DNA of 64,000 nucleotides from Halomonas sp. PR-M31 (lineage in GTDB: Bacteria; Pseudomonadota; Gammaproteobacteria; Pseudomonadales; Halomonadaceae), in NCBI RefSeq assembly GCF_001039575.1, contig NZ_JIBT01000003.1, positions 1 through 64,000 on the forward strand, given 5' to 3'. The notes under the pieces were generated by a model, which was not told the DNA's origin, searched no databases, and worked only from the letters and a program-made list of their open reading frames with translations. A program made the translations under genes and the position numbers. Within the stretch, counting starts at the first letter, position 1. Every line of letters begins with the position of its first letter. Positions 37,739 to 46,120 of this stretch are shown here, one piece after another.

Positions 37739-38614
37739 CTATTTCTGCATGGGGTCGACGTCGTCGACGATACGCACCGAGGCACTCATGCCGGCACTCA
37801 GCAGCACGTCCTTGGGTACGTCATCGAGGGTAATACGAACAGGAATGCGCTGAGCCAGGCGTACCCAGTTGAAGGTGGGTTTGACCTGAGGCAACAGTTG
37901 CGCATCGAGTCGCTGATTGTCATCCGCGATACCCCGAGCAATGCCGGAAACATGGCCCGACAGCCGAGTATCGCCGTTCATTAATAGAACCTGCGCGGTA
38001 TCGCCCAGATGAATGCGTGCCATCTTGGTCTCTTCGAAATAACCGATGACATAAAACGAACCGGTCTTGACCAGCGCCATGACCGGTTCGCTGCGAGAGA
38101 CATAATTGCCCTGAGTGAGCTGCAGGTTGAGGATATGCCCCTCTGCCGGCGCTTCGGCAGTGGTTCGTTCCAGATCCAGACGTGCATCCTGTAGCTGTGC
38201 CTCGGCTTTCGCCAGCTCTGCTGCCGCCAGACGCGTATTGATGCGCGACACTTCCCGGTCTTCCTTGCTGATCGCCTGGTTGCTCAATCGGTTACGACGA
38301 TTCTCCTCGTGGCGCTTGAGCTCGAGCTGGGCTTTGCGATTGGCAACCTCGGCTTCGGCCTTGTTCACCGCTGCCTCGTAGCGCGCCGTGTTCAGCTTGA
38401 ACAGCGTTTCGCCTTTTTCGACCTGTTGCGCATCCTCGACGGAGAGGGTTTCGATCCAGCCACTGACATCCGGTGAAATGGTGACGATGTCCGCGGCTAC
38501 GCGCCCATCCCGAGTCCAGGGGGTATATAGGTAGTAATGCCATAGCCAAGCGCCTGCAGCGAGAGCGAGCAAGACTACCACCAGGGTAATCAAAAGGCGT
38601 AGTGAGGTGCGCAT
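37739..38614 (-). CDS. AaeA-type periplasmic adaptor (HlyD family)
   Basis: Membrane-fusion protein, 291 residues. A single N-terminal membrane helix (LLITLVVVLLALAAGAWLWHYYL), then YTPWTRDGRVAADIVTISPDVSGWI (lipoyl half), a coiled-coil hairpin rich in Ala, Glu and Lys (about residues 75-150), and the beta-barrel part FYVIGYFEETKMARIHLGD. Links the FUSC pump to the periplasm or outer membrane. Confidence 0.92.
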   Translation of the reverse strand: MRTSLRLLITLVVVLLALAAGAWLWHYYLYTPWTRDGRVAADIVTISPDVSGWIETLSVEDAQQVEKGETLFKLNTARYEAAVNKAEAEVANRKAQLELKRHEENRRNRLSNQAISKEDREVSRINTRLAAAELAKAEAQLQDARLDLERTTAEAPAEGHILNLQLTQGNYVSRSEPVMALVKTGSFYVIGYFEETKMARIHLGDTAQVLLMNGDTRLSGHVSGIARGIADDNQRLDAQLLPQVKPTFNWVRLAQRIPVRITLDDVPKDVLLSAGMSASVRIVDDVDPMQK

Positions 38615-38623
38615 TGAGTAAGG

Positions 38624-38833
38624 TTACCAGGTAGAAGAAAACAAGAAGGCGACACAGGCTGTGGCAATCACGAACAGGGCTAGATCGAACCAGGCTTCGA
38701 ACCAGAGAACCCGGGGGCCAAGCCAACGATGCAAGAAAGTACGCAACACTCCTGCCAGCAAGAGACCCAGCAGGGCATAGAGCAGTAGCGGGCTGAAATA
38801 TATTCCTCCTAGCGCTATTTCTCTTAGTCCCAT
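38624..38833 (-). CDS. AaeX-type DUF1656 small membrane protein
   Basis: 69 residues with two membrane segments (YFSPLLLYALLGLLLAGVL and FDLALFVIATACVAFLF). DUF1656 proteins are the first gene of aaeXAB-type operons. The start MGLREIALGGIYFSP is typical. It ends 10 bases before aaeA. Confidence 0.9.
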   Translation of the reverse strand: MGLREIALGGIYFSPLLLYALLGLLLAGVLRTFLHRWLGPRVLWFEAWFDLALFVIATACVAFLFSSTW

Positions 38834-38947
38834 GATGTATCTCTAGATCGATGGTGCGGCATTGGTGTTTGACAGCGGTGTTCTTCGAATTGGATTGAGA
38901 CCGCCACAGCAGAATTGGCCATTCTACGTCATTCCGGTCGATAGCGA

Positions 38948-38966
38948 GAGAATGATAATCATAGAG
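38948..38966. promoter_or_regulatory. Fur-box-like palindrome
   Basis: Core ATGATAATCAT is a perfect palindrome around a central A. The wider 19-base site agrees with the classical Fur consensus at about 14 positions, counted by eye. It lies between the divergent aaeX (start 38833) and phasin (start 39083) genes, so the target is unclear. Confidence 0.45.
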
Positions 38967-38995
38967 AAGGGTGGGTCTGGGAAAAAGTCAAAATT

Positions 38996-39016
38996 CATTG
39001 TTGCACTGCAACAATG
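38996..39016. promoter_or_regulatory. Perfect TTGTTGCA-type palindrome upstream of the phasin gene
   Basis: Arms CATTGTTGC and GCAACAATG flank ACT. A weaker related copy (TTGTGCACAGCAACAA) follows at 39026-39041. TGC-rich palindromes are the sort of site bound by PhaR, the polyhydroxybutyrate-sensing repressor of phasin genes, so a PhaR operator is a reasonable guess. The site is about 67 bases before the phasin start. Confidence 0.5.
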
Positions 39017-39082
39017 TCTTTGCTATTGTGCACAGCAACAAAGGGCAAGGCCCTTACCTAAGTCACTCAATGGAGGTGCTAC

Positions 39083-39484
39083 ATGGCCAACACAACTACT
39101 GATCGCATGAATAAGCAAGCTAACCAAATGAACCAGCAGTTTCAATCTCTGTTCTTTGGGCCAATGCGTTCCTATGCAACATTGACCGTAGAATATGCCG
39201 AGCGTGTTCTCAACACTCAGTATGAGTTCGCAAAAGCCTATTCCAACGCCAGCTTCAGCCAGGCGCGTTCAATGCTCAACATCAAGAATTCTGATGATCT
39301 GCGCTCTTTCGTCGAAAGCCAGCAGCAGGTCGCCCAAAAAATGGGTGAGCGTCTAAAGGACGATACCAAGAAGGTTGTCGCGATGAACCAGGAATTCGCT
39401 GAGAAGAGCCAGCAACTGGTCGAAGAAAACGTGAAGTCTGCCAACCAGACTGCACAGCAGAACGTTCAGAAAGCAGCCAAGTAA
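39083..39484 (+). CDS. Phasin family protein
   Basis: 133 residues, amphipathic helices, no signal peptide. Phasins coat polyhydroxyalkanoate granules and control their size. The pattern YATLTVEYAERVLNTQYEFAKAYSN, then SVEDLRSFVESQQQVAQKMGE-like text (here NSDDLRSFVESQQQVAQKMGE) is typical of phasin_2 proteins. Strong GGAGG ribosome binding site. A terminator follows at 39520, so it is monocistronic. Confidence 0.9.
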   Translation: MANTTTDRMNKQANQMNQQFQSLFFGPMRSYATLTVEYAERVLNTQYEFAKAYSNASFSQARSMLNIKNSDDLRSFVESQQQVAQKMGERLKDDTKKVVAMNQEFAEKSQQLVEENVKSANQTAQQNVQKAAK

Positions 39485-39519
39485 GATGTCGTGATTCCGT
39501 GATCGATACGGAACACCAG

Positions 39520-39553
39520 CGGGCCGCCCGGTTATGAACCGGCGGCCCGTTTT
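39520..39553 (+). terminator. Terminator of the phasin gene
   Basis: Nine-base stem CGGGCCGCC / GGCGGCCCG, extended inside by GGTT / AACC, then TTTT. Confidence 0.9.
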
Positions 39554-39657
39554 CGTTGTCTACAGACACCTTGCCAAATCAGGGCAAGATGGCTAGCGTT
39601 GAACCGATATTTCAAGTGGTAATACAGAATAGATATCTTAGAACAGGGAGTTATCGT

Positions 39658-39993
39658 ATGTCTGAGTCCAATGGAATTGATACGGGGTCGTTGCCCAACG
39701 ACAAGAAAGAAAGAGAGGAAGAAGCGAAGGAAGCGCGCCAGATAGCAAACAAGGATAAAGCGGCAAGAGACGACGAATCAGACAAAGCCGATCCTGCTTC
39801 TCATGGATCCGGGCTACCGCCGATGTCCGATGGAAGCGCCGGTGGTGCAAGCAACGGCCCTGCGACTCCGGATCACAATGCCGATGTGGCCAAGGACGCC
39901 CCCACTGCCCCCAATGTCACGAAGAAGGATTCTCAAAAAGAGAATATCGACAAGAAATCCGATGACGAGGATTCATCGCGACGCCAAGGCTAG
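39658..39993 (+). CDS. Low-complexity hydrophilic hypothetical protein
   Basis: 111 residues, almost without hydrophobic amino acids: rich in Lys, Glu, Asp, Ser and Ala, likely disordered (KKEREEEAKEARQ, then DKKSDDEDSSRRQG). The start at 39658 has a weak AGGGAG upstream; the longer frame from 39556 crosses the phasin terminator region and is less likely. Possibly a stress or hydrophilin-like protein; no family recognised. Confidence 0.55.
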   Translation: MSESNGIDTGSLPNDKKEREEEAKEARQIANKDKAARDDESDKADPASHGSGLPPMSDGSAGGASNGPATPDHNADVAKDAPTAPNVTKKDSQKENIDKKSDDEDSSRRQG

Positions 39994-40216
39994 ACGCAAG
40001 CCGAATGCCGGCCGCAAACCATGTGATGGTGGGTTTGTCGCCGGCGCTATGTCCGTTACCCCCATCTTGATCATATCGTATTGAGCTCTCAGATGATGAC
40101 GATCAGCAGAGCGAGAAGAAAATCGCGGTGCGAGCATTCTTGATCGAGGAGCAAGGCGGGCGCCGTATAGAGACGCGGAGAAGAGTTTTCGAATGAACAT
40201 CGCTTGGTGAAACTGC

Positions 40217-40693
40217 ATGGACAAGACAAGCAAACGATCGAGTGTTTTTATCTGCGTGCTGATACTGCTTTTTGCGACTTGCCTTGTGAGTTCAGCCGGG
40301 GCGTTGGAACGAGATAACGTTGTCATCGAAGGCAAGGAAGAAACACATCGTCTCGTCGTTGAAATCGCTCGCACTGCTCAGGAGCGCTCCTTTGGCCTAA
40401 TGGAGCGGGATCATCTGGCTGAAGAGGCCGGTATGCTGTTCATCTACGAAGAAGAGCAATCACCCAGCAGCGGATTCTGGATGTACCGCACCCGCATTCC
40501 GCTGGACATCGCCTTTCTCGACAAGAACGGTGAGATTCGCGCCATTCATTCCATGCCATCTTGTAAAAGCGAGCAGGCTGCAAGATGCCCTTCCTATCCT
40601 GCCCAAGTGCCTTTTCAGGCGGCCCTGGAAGTCAACGCGGGGTATTTCGATGCGCGAGGCATCAAGGTCGGTGATCGTTTGACGCTTCCTTGA
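40217..40693 (+). CDS. DUF192 family protein, exported
   Basis: 158 residues. N-terminal signal or membrane anchor (VFICVLILLFATCLVSSAGA), then the DUF192 domain: EIARTAQERSFGLMERDHL, GMLFIYEEEQSPSSGFWMYRTRIPLDIAFLDKNG and the C-terminal NAGYFDARGIKVGDRL. Function of the family is unknown. Confidence 0.88.
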   Translation: MDKTSKRSSVFICVLILLFATCLVSSAGALERDNVVIEGKEETHRLVVEIARTAQERSFGLMERDHLAEEAGMLFIYEEEQSPSSGFWMYRTRIPLDIAFLDKNGEIRAIHSMPSCKSEQAARCPSYPAQVPFQAALEVNAGYFDARGIKVGDRLTLP

Positions 40694-40786
40694 GAATGCG
40701 CTTTCCCTTACCGTCGGGCTTTTTCTACAATGCGTGTTCAGCAAACAGCAACGACAGACCGCTCGCTCGCCCTAAGGACATTGCCC

Positions 40787-41793
40787 ATGCTGCGTCATCG
40801 AATGATTTCTCTTTCCGCCACCGTTCTGGGTGCCGGACTTCTGTGCATTTCTCTGAGCGCTCAAGCGCGAGAATATTCCGTTTCCACCGTGCTCTCCGCA
40901 GACTTCCCTTGGGGGCAGGCCGCAGAGAAATGGGCGGAACTGGTCGAGGAGCGTTCCGAGGGCGAGATCACCCTGCGCGTGTATCCCAATTCTCAGCTGG
41001 TCAACGGCGATCAGACCCGGGAATTCTCGGCAATGCGCCAGGGGCTGATCGACATGGCCGTGGGCTCGACCATCAACTGGTCGCCCCAGGTACCGGAGCT
41101 CAATCTGTTCTCGCTGCCATTTCTGATGCCGGATACCGGCGCGGTGGATGCCATTACCGGGGGCGAAGCAGGGCAAATGGTGTTCGAGGCCATTGAATCC
41201 CGCGGCGTGATGCCTTTGGCCTGGGGCGAGAATGGCTTTCGCGAGATTTCCAATTCAAAACAGCCGATAAGCGCGCCAGAAGATCTTGAGGGTCTGAAGA
41301 TTCGTGTGGTGGGTTCGCCCTTGTTCCAGGATACTTTCACCGCCCTGGGCGCCAACCCGACCCAGATGAGCTGGGCGGATGCCAAGCCGGCCCTGACCAC
41401 CGGCGCGTGGACGGTCAGGAAAACCCGCTGTCAGTGTTCGATGTGGCGCGTATCGATCAGGTGGGGCAAAAGTATCTGACCCTATGGCACTACATGAATG
41501 ACCCCCTGATCTTTGCCGTCAATCAACGCATCTGGCAGCAGCTACCCGAGGAAGATCAGCAGCTTCTGCGTCAGGCGGCCGTGGATGCCGGGCAATGGGA
41601 GATCGAGATGTCCCGGGAGCAGAAGAGTGAGCGTTTAGCGGCCATCAAGGAGCGTGGCGTCGAGGTCAGCCAACTCACCGAAGACCAGCGTCAAGCCTTC
41701 GTCGACATCACCCAGAGCGTCTATGAAAAGTGGACGCCGCAGATCGGTGACGAGCTGGTAAAAACTGCCCGTAAGGCCGTCGACAACCGCTAA
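40787..41793 (+). CDS. TRAP transporter substrate-binding protein, DctP type (frameshifted)
   Basis: Periplasmic receptor of a TRAP importer for an organic acid. The start is the ATG at 40787 with signal peptide (SLSATVLGAGLLCISLSAQA). DctP marks are LNLFSLPFLMPD, GLKIRVVGSPLFQDTF and NPTQMSWADAKPALTTGA. The frame breaks at about 41407: GGCGCGTGGACGG must be GGCGCGGTGGACGG, adding one G, to give TGAVDGQENPLSVF and the normal C-terminus ending KAVDNR. About 335 residues when restored. A hairpin separates it from dctQ. Substrate unknown. Confidence 0.92.
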
Positions 41794-41823
41794 GCCTTCG
41801 ATGATGCAAGCCTGCGAAAATAG

Positions 41824-41853
41824 TTGCCGACTCGATGTCAGGGTCGGCAATTT
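41824..41853 (+). terminator. Hairpin between TRAP dctP and dctQ
   Basis: Stem TTGCCGAC / GTCGGCAA, 11-base loop, then TTTCTT. A weak terminator or mRNA-end stabiliser that would make more binding protein than membrane subunits. Confidence 0.55.
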
Positions 41854-41868
41854 CTTGAGAGAGATAGG

Positions 41869-42347
41869 ATGAAAACCCCACCGGACGCTCGACTCGAGCG
41901 CATTCTGGCGACATTGGCGCTGGTCATTATCGCCGTGATCAGTCTGAGCAACGTGCTAGTGCGCTATGTGACCAACGCTTCTTTTGCCTTCACCGAGGAA
42001 ATCTCGGTATTTCTGCTGGTGGTGCTGACCTTCGCGGGTGCGGCGGTGGCCCTGCGGCGCAATCGTCATGTGCGCATCAGCCTGCTGGAGCGTGCGCTGC
42101 CGGAGGGGCCGCGTCGGGCGTGATTCTTTTTCAGGGGCTGGCCGGTGCCATGGTGCTGGGTCTGATTCTATGGTTCGGTGCTAAATTGACTCTGGAAGAG
42201 TACCAATGGCAGACCCAGTCTCCGGGGCTTGGGGTGCCCCAATGGTGGTATCTGGTCTGGCTGCCGATACTTGCGACCTTGCTGCTGTGGCGCCAGGTAC
42301 AGCAGACTCTGGATCGCCTGCGCGGAACGCTCAACGATGAGTCCTGA
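41869..42347 (+). CDS. TRAP transporter small permease, DctQ type (frameshifted)
   Basis: Four-helix membrane subunit linking the binding protein to DctM. The start at 41869 has GAGATAGG upstream. VRYVTNASFAFTEEISVFLLVVLTFAGAAVALRRNRHVRI is classic DctQ. After RRA the frame stops at TGA; adding one C at 42120 (GGCGTGATT to GGCGCTGATT) restores RALILFQGLAGAMVLG and the end at 42347. About 159 residues. Overlaps the dctM start. Confidence 0.9.
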
Positions 42348-43632
42348 TCTATGGATGATCCTGAGCTTTCTGGCGCTGCTGATCGTCGGCGTGCCGGTGG
42401 CGCTGTCTTTAGGGTTAGCGGGAGCGATAGGCATCGTCACCGGCTTGTCCCCCATGATGCTGGCGACCCTGGGCACCAACACCTATAACAGCATCGCCAA
42501 GTATCCGCTGATCGCGATTCCACTGTTCATTCTGACTGGCCTGATCTTTGAGCGGGCCGGGGTGGCAGCGCGGCTGGTGCGCTTCGCTCAGGCCCTTATT
42601 GGCCCGCGTCATGGGGGCTTGGCCCTGGTGGCAGTGCTGGTGTGCATGATCATGGGCGGCATGAGCGGTTCCGGGCCGGCGGATGCTGCCGCCGTTGCCA
42701 TGGTGATGTTGCCCAGCATGACTCGCGCCGGTTATCCCAAGCCGTTTTCCGCCACGCTGATTGCGGCGTCTGCCTCCACGGCGATTCTCATTCCGCCTTC
42801 TGTGGCACTCATCTTGTATTCCATCGTGGTTCCGGGCGTCGATCTGCGTGCTCTGTTCGCCGCGGGTCTGTTTCCGGGCATTCTTGCTGGGCTTTCGCTG
42901 CTGGTACCGGCCTTCTGGTTATCGCGCCGCCATGGTTGGGAAGCGCCGGCAGAGGTCGAGCGAGCGCCGCTAGGGGAAAGTTTTCGCCAGGCACTGCCGG
43001 CTCTATTCGCGCCGGTGATCATTCTGGGCGGACTGCGTAGCGGTCTATTCACGCCGACAGAAGCGGCGGTGGTGGCGGTGGCCTACGGGGTGCTGGTGGG
43101 CTTGTTCATTACCCGGGAGCTCGACTGGCGTCATCTTTGGCAGCTGTTCGGTGAAGCGGCAACGATCTCCGGCGTAGTGATGCTGATCATTGCCTTGGCA
43201 GGTATTTTCGCCTGGGCAGGCACCATGCTGGGCACTTTCCGGCACATGGCACATTGGCTGATTGCGCTGTCCGATAACGGCGCGGTACTGCTGCTGTTGA
43301 TCATGCTGGCGGTGCTATTGGCGGGCATGCTGCTGGATGCCATTTCCATCTATCTGATCCTGATGCCGATTCTGGTGCCGGTGATGCAGCATTTTGAGTG
43401 GAATCCAGTATGGTTCGGCATTCTGCTGGCTATGAACATTGCCATCGGGCAGTTCACGCCGCCGGTGGCAGTCAATCTGATGGTGACTACCGAAGTAGCG
43501 AAGATTCGTCTCGAGCAGACCCTGGGCTGGGCGCTGATTTTCGTCGTCGCCATGGGCGGGGCGCTGCTGCTAGTCGCACTGTTTCCCGAGATCGCCCTGT
43601 GGCTGCCGCGAGTGCTGGGCTATTCCGTTTAA
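42337..43632 (+). CDS. TRAP transporter large permease, DctM type
   Basis: Main transport subunit, 431 residues, many membrane segments. The start is the ATG at 42337 overlapping the dctQ end. Landmarks are YPLIAIPLFILTGLIFERAG, MGGMSGSGPADAAAVAMVMLPSM and IGQFTPPVAVNLMV. The frame is intact. Confidence 0.95.
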   Translation: MSPDLWMILSFLALLIVGVPVALSLGLAGAIGIVTGLSPMMLATLGTNTYNSIAKYPLIAIPLFILTGLIFERAGVAARLVRFAQALIGPRHGGLALVAVLVCMIMGGMSGSGPADAAAVAMVMLPSMTRAGYPKPFSATLIAASASTAILIPPSVALILYSIVVPGVDLRALFAAGLFPGILAGLSLLVPAFWLSRRHGWEAPAEVERAPLGESFRQALPALFAPVIILGGLRSGLFTPTEAAVVAVAYGVLVGLFITRELDWRHLWQLFGEAATISGVVMLIIALAGIFAWAGTMLGTFRHMAHWLIALSDNGAVLLLLIMLAVLLAGMLLDAISIYLILMPILVPVMQHFEWNPVWFGILLAMNIAIGQFTPPVAVNLMVTTEVAKIRLEQTLGWALIFVVAMGGALLLVALFPEIALWLPRVLGYSV

Positions 43633-43645
43633 CCGGCGGCGTTCG

Positions 43646-44560
43646 TTAGCGCTGTTCAAGCCAGTATCGATAGGCGGCGCGATGCAGCTGTGCATGGCGA
43701 TTTGCCAGGGCGACAAGATCCCGATCGTAGCCGCCGCCAATCACGGCGGCAATCGGAGTGTCCGCCTCACGACAAAGACGAATGACATAGGCGTCCCGGC
43801 GCATCAAGCCTTCGTCGCTGAGGGCGAGATGACCGAGCCGGTCGTCGGCATGTACGTCCACCCCGGCGTCGTAAATCACAAGATCCGGTGCGATCTGATC
43901 GAGCAATTTAGATAAGTGAGCATCGAGAATGGCTAAATAATCCTCATCTTTTGTACCTCGGGGTAACGGCACGTCGAGATCGCTTTGCTGTTTGCGTGCC
44001 GGGAAGTTCTCGGCCCCATGCATTGAGAAGGTAAAGACCCGATCATCGTCACGAAAGATCAGTGCGGTGCCATCGCCTTGATGAACGTCCAAATCGACGA
44101 TGAGTATGCGTTTCACCCAACGTCTGGCCAGGGCGTGAGCCGCTGCCACGGCAAGATCGTTGAGCAGGCAGTAGCCGCTGGCGGCATCCGCATGAGCGTG
44201 ATGCGTGCCGCCGGCGGTATTGCAGGCAAGCCCATTTTCAAGTGCCGCTTCGACGGTAAGCAATGTTCCGCCAACTTCTAGCCGGGTGCGCTCCACCAGC
44301 TCCTCCGACCAGCGAAAGCCGCTGCGTCGCTGGGCGGCATCATCAAGCTTGCCGGTCAAAAATCTCTGCAGGTAATCGTGGGTATGCACGCGGCGTAGAT
44401 CGCTTTCTGCGACGGGGGCAGGGATCAGCCAATGCGACGCTTGTCCGGCACTCTCTTTTCTCAACTGCTCTTTTAACACACGAAATTTGGCCATGGGAAA
44501 GGGGTGATTGGTTGGTAGATCGATGGTATAGCCGGGATGATGGATCAAGGGGAATGGCAT
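43646..44560 (-). CDS. Histone deacetylase-family (acetylpolyamine/acuC-like) hydrolase
   Basis: Zinc-dependent deacetylase fold, 304 residues. The catalytic region includes AGGTHHAHADAASGYCLLND (active-site His pair) and ILIVDLDVHQGDGTALIF (zinc Asp/His), then SMHGAENFPARKQ and YDAGVDVHADDRLG. Bacterial members act on acetylpolyamines, acetoin-type substrates or acetyl-lysine; which applies here cannot be told. Convergent with dctM, 13-base gap. Confidence 0.9.
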   Translation of the reverse strand: MPFPLIHHPGYTIDLPTNHPFPMAKFRVLKEQLRKESAGQASHWLIPAPVAESDLRRVHTHDYLQRFLTGKLDDAAQRRSGFRWSEELVERTRLEVGGTLLTVEAALENGLACNTAGGTHHAHADAASGYCLLNDLAVAAAHALARRWVKRILIVDLDVHQGDGTALIFRDDDRVFTFSMHGAENFPARKQQSDLDVPLPRGTKDEDYLAILDAHLSKLLDQIAPDLVIYDAGVDVHADDRLGHLALSDEGLMRRDAYVIRLCREADTPIAAVIGGGYDRDLVALANRHAQLHRAAYRYWLEQR

Positions 44561-44995
44561 GGGATTTAACCAATCAGCTTTCTTGAAAGTACTAACTTGA
44601 AAGTGCTAGTACGGAACGAAACAAGAGGTCAGGGCAAGTTTAACGTACCGTAAACGCTAACCCTGAACTAACCTTTTGAAAGATTGCACTCATGGGAGGG
44701 TTGACGTATATAACGCAAGTTTAGCAATGTCTTTTGCACCACGCCGGTAGAATCGGTATGTTTACAAAGCGATACTCGATGCCGGATGAATGATCGACTC
44801 GCACGGGAATCAGGGTACGCAAGGTCGATAACAGTCAACGTCGATAGCGAAAAAGGATCGCCATGCAGGCTTCTCAGCGCAGGCTTTCAAGGCGACGGGG
44901 TATAGCAAGATCGACGAAGACGAACAGGTGTCGGCGATTGCGAACAACGCATCAAACAGTGCTTTACAATAATGTAAATTCATGAGGTATCTTGC
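44561..44995. other. Intergenic region before the TAXI TRAP operon
   Basis: About 435 bases. A 14-base direct repeat (CTTGAAAGTACTAA, then CTTGAAAGTGCTAG) occupies 44582-44609, just upstream of the HDAC gene. No open frame with a ribosome binding site and no terminator were found. The rest should hold the promoter for the TAXI operon. Confidence 0.45.
44582..44609. repeat. 14-base tandem repeat upstream of the HDAC gene
   Basis: Two adjacent copies of CTTGAAAGTRCTAR, 22 bases before the HDAC start codon. Could be a regulator binding site. Confidence 0.6.
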
Positions 44996-45970
44996 ATGAA
45001 ACGTCATTTCTTCTCTGCAGCATTAGCTTCCGGTGCTCTACTCAGCGCAGCGGTGTTCTCTGCGCCAGCCATGGCTCAGGAGCAGAAGTTCATTACCATC
45101 GGCACCGGCGGACAAACTGGCGTCTACTACGTGGTAGGGCAGTCCGTTTGCCGCATGGTCAATCGTGTCAAGGATGCCAACATCAAATGTAATGCGCCTT
45201 CTACCGGGGGGTCGGTTGCTAACGTCAACGGCCTGAAGTCCGGTGAACTGGACATGGGCGTCGTACAGTCGGATGTGGCTTATCGCGCCTTCAACGGTGA
45301 AGACAACTTCGATCAGGCGTTCGAAGAGTTACGGTCGGTTTTCGCCATGCACGGTGAGCCGCTGACGATTTTGGCCCGTGCCGATGCCGGTATCGAGTCG
45401 TTTGACGATCTCAAGGGCAAGCGCGTCAACGTCGGCAACCCGGGTTCCGGACAGCGTGCCACCATGGAAGTGCTGATGGATGCCAAAGGTTGGTCCATGG
45501 ACGATTACTCGCTGGCATCGGAGCTGACCGCGGCTGAAATGGCGTCTGCTCTGGCGGATAACAACATTGACGCCATGGCCTATGTGGTAGGTCACCCCAA
45601 TGGTTCGATTCAGGAAGCCACCACCACGGTTGATTCCAATCTTGTCCCTATCAGCGGAAGCGAAGTCGACGAGCTGGTCGAGAAGTATCCGTACTATACC
45701 AAGTCGACCATTCCCGGCGGCTTGTACAAGGGTAACGATGAGGATACCGAAACCTTCGGTGTGGCCGCGACACTCCTCACGGACGCCAACACGGATGCGG
45801 ACGTGGTCTATACCACCGTTAAGGCCGTCTTCGACAATTTCGATCGCTTCAAGCGTCTGCACCCCGCTTTCTCTACCCTCGAGCCGGAGCAGATGGTCAG
45901 CGAAGGGTTGACGGCGCCGCTACATGAAGGCGCTGAGCGTTACTATAAGGAGCGCGGCTGGATCGAGTGA
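44996..45970 (+). CDS. TAXI family TRAP solute-binding protein
   Basis: Periplasmic receptor, 324 residues. Signal peptide (MKRHFFSAALASGALL, cut after PAMAQ) then TIGTGGQTGVYYVVGQSVCRMVN and NAPSTGGSVANVNGLKSGELDMGVVQSDVAYRA, the TAXI hallmark. First gene of an operon with a fused permease and a UspA protein. Glutamate or other carboxylates are known TAXI substrates; not determined here. Confidence 0.93.
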   Translation: MKRHFFSAALASGALLSAAVFSAPAMAQEQKFITIGTGGQTGVYYVVGQSVCRMVNRVKDANIKCNAPSTGGSVANVNGLKSGELDMGVVQSDVAYRAFNGEDNFDQAFEELRSVFAMHGEPLTILARADAGIESFDDLKGKRVNVGNPGSGQRATMEVLMDAKGWSMDDYSLASELTAAEMASALADNNIDAMAYVVGHPNGSIQEATTTVDSNLVPISGSEVDELVEKYPYYTKSTIPGGLYKGNDEDTETFGVAATLLTDANTDADVVYTTVKAVFDNFDRFKRLHPAFSTLEPEQMVSEGLTAPLHEGAERYYKERGWIE

Positions 45971-46017
45971 TCGGGGTTGTGGCATCCATCATCTTGATTA
46001 GTCGTTGATACACAAGG

Positions 46018-46052
46018 GATGCGCGGGCGCCAATCGGCCTCGCGCATCTTTT
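46018..46052 (+). terminator. Hairpin between the TAXI receptor and permease genes
   Basis: Stem GATGCGCG / CGCGCATC with a 15-base loop containing further GC pairing, then TTTT. Likely a partial terminator that favours receptor over permease. Confidence 0.55.
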
Positions 46053-46120
46053 GGTCTGGGTTCGCTCCAGGAATGCCCTCGAAATGTTCTCGTGCTGCCA
46101 TCGACAAGTAGGGAAGCAAT

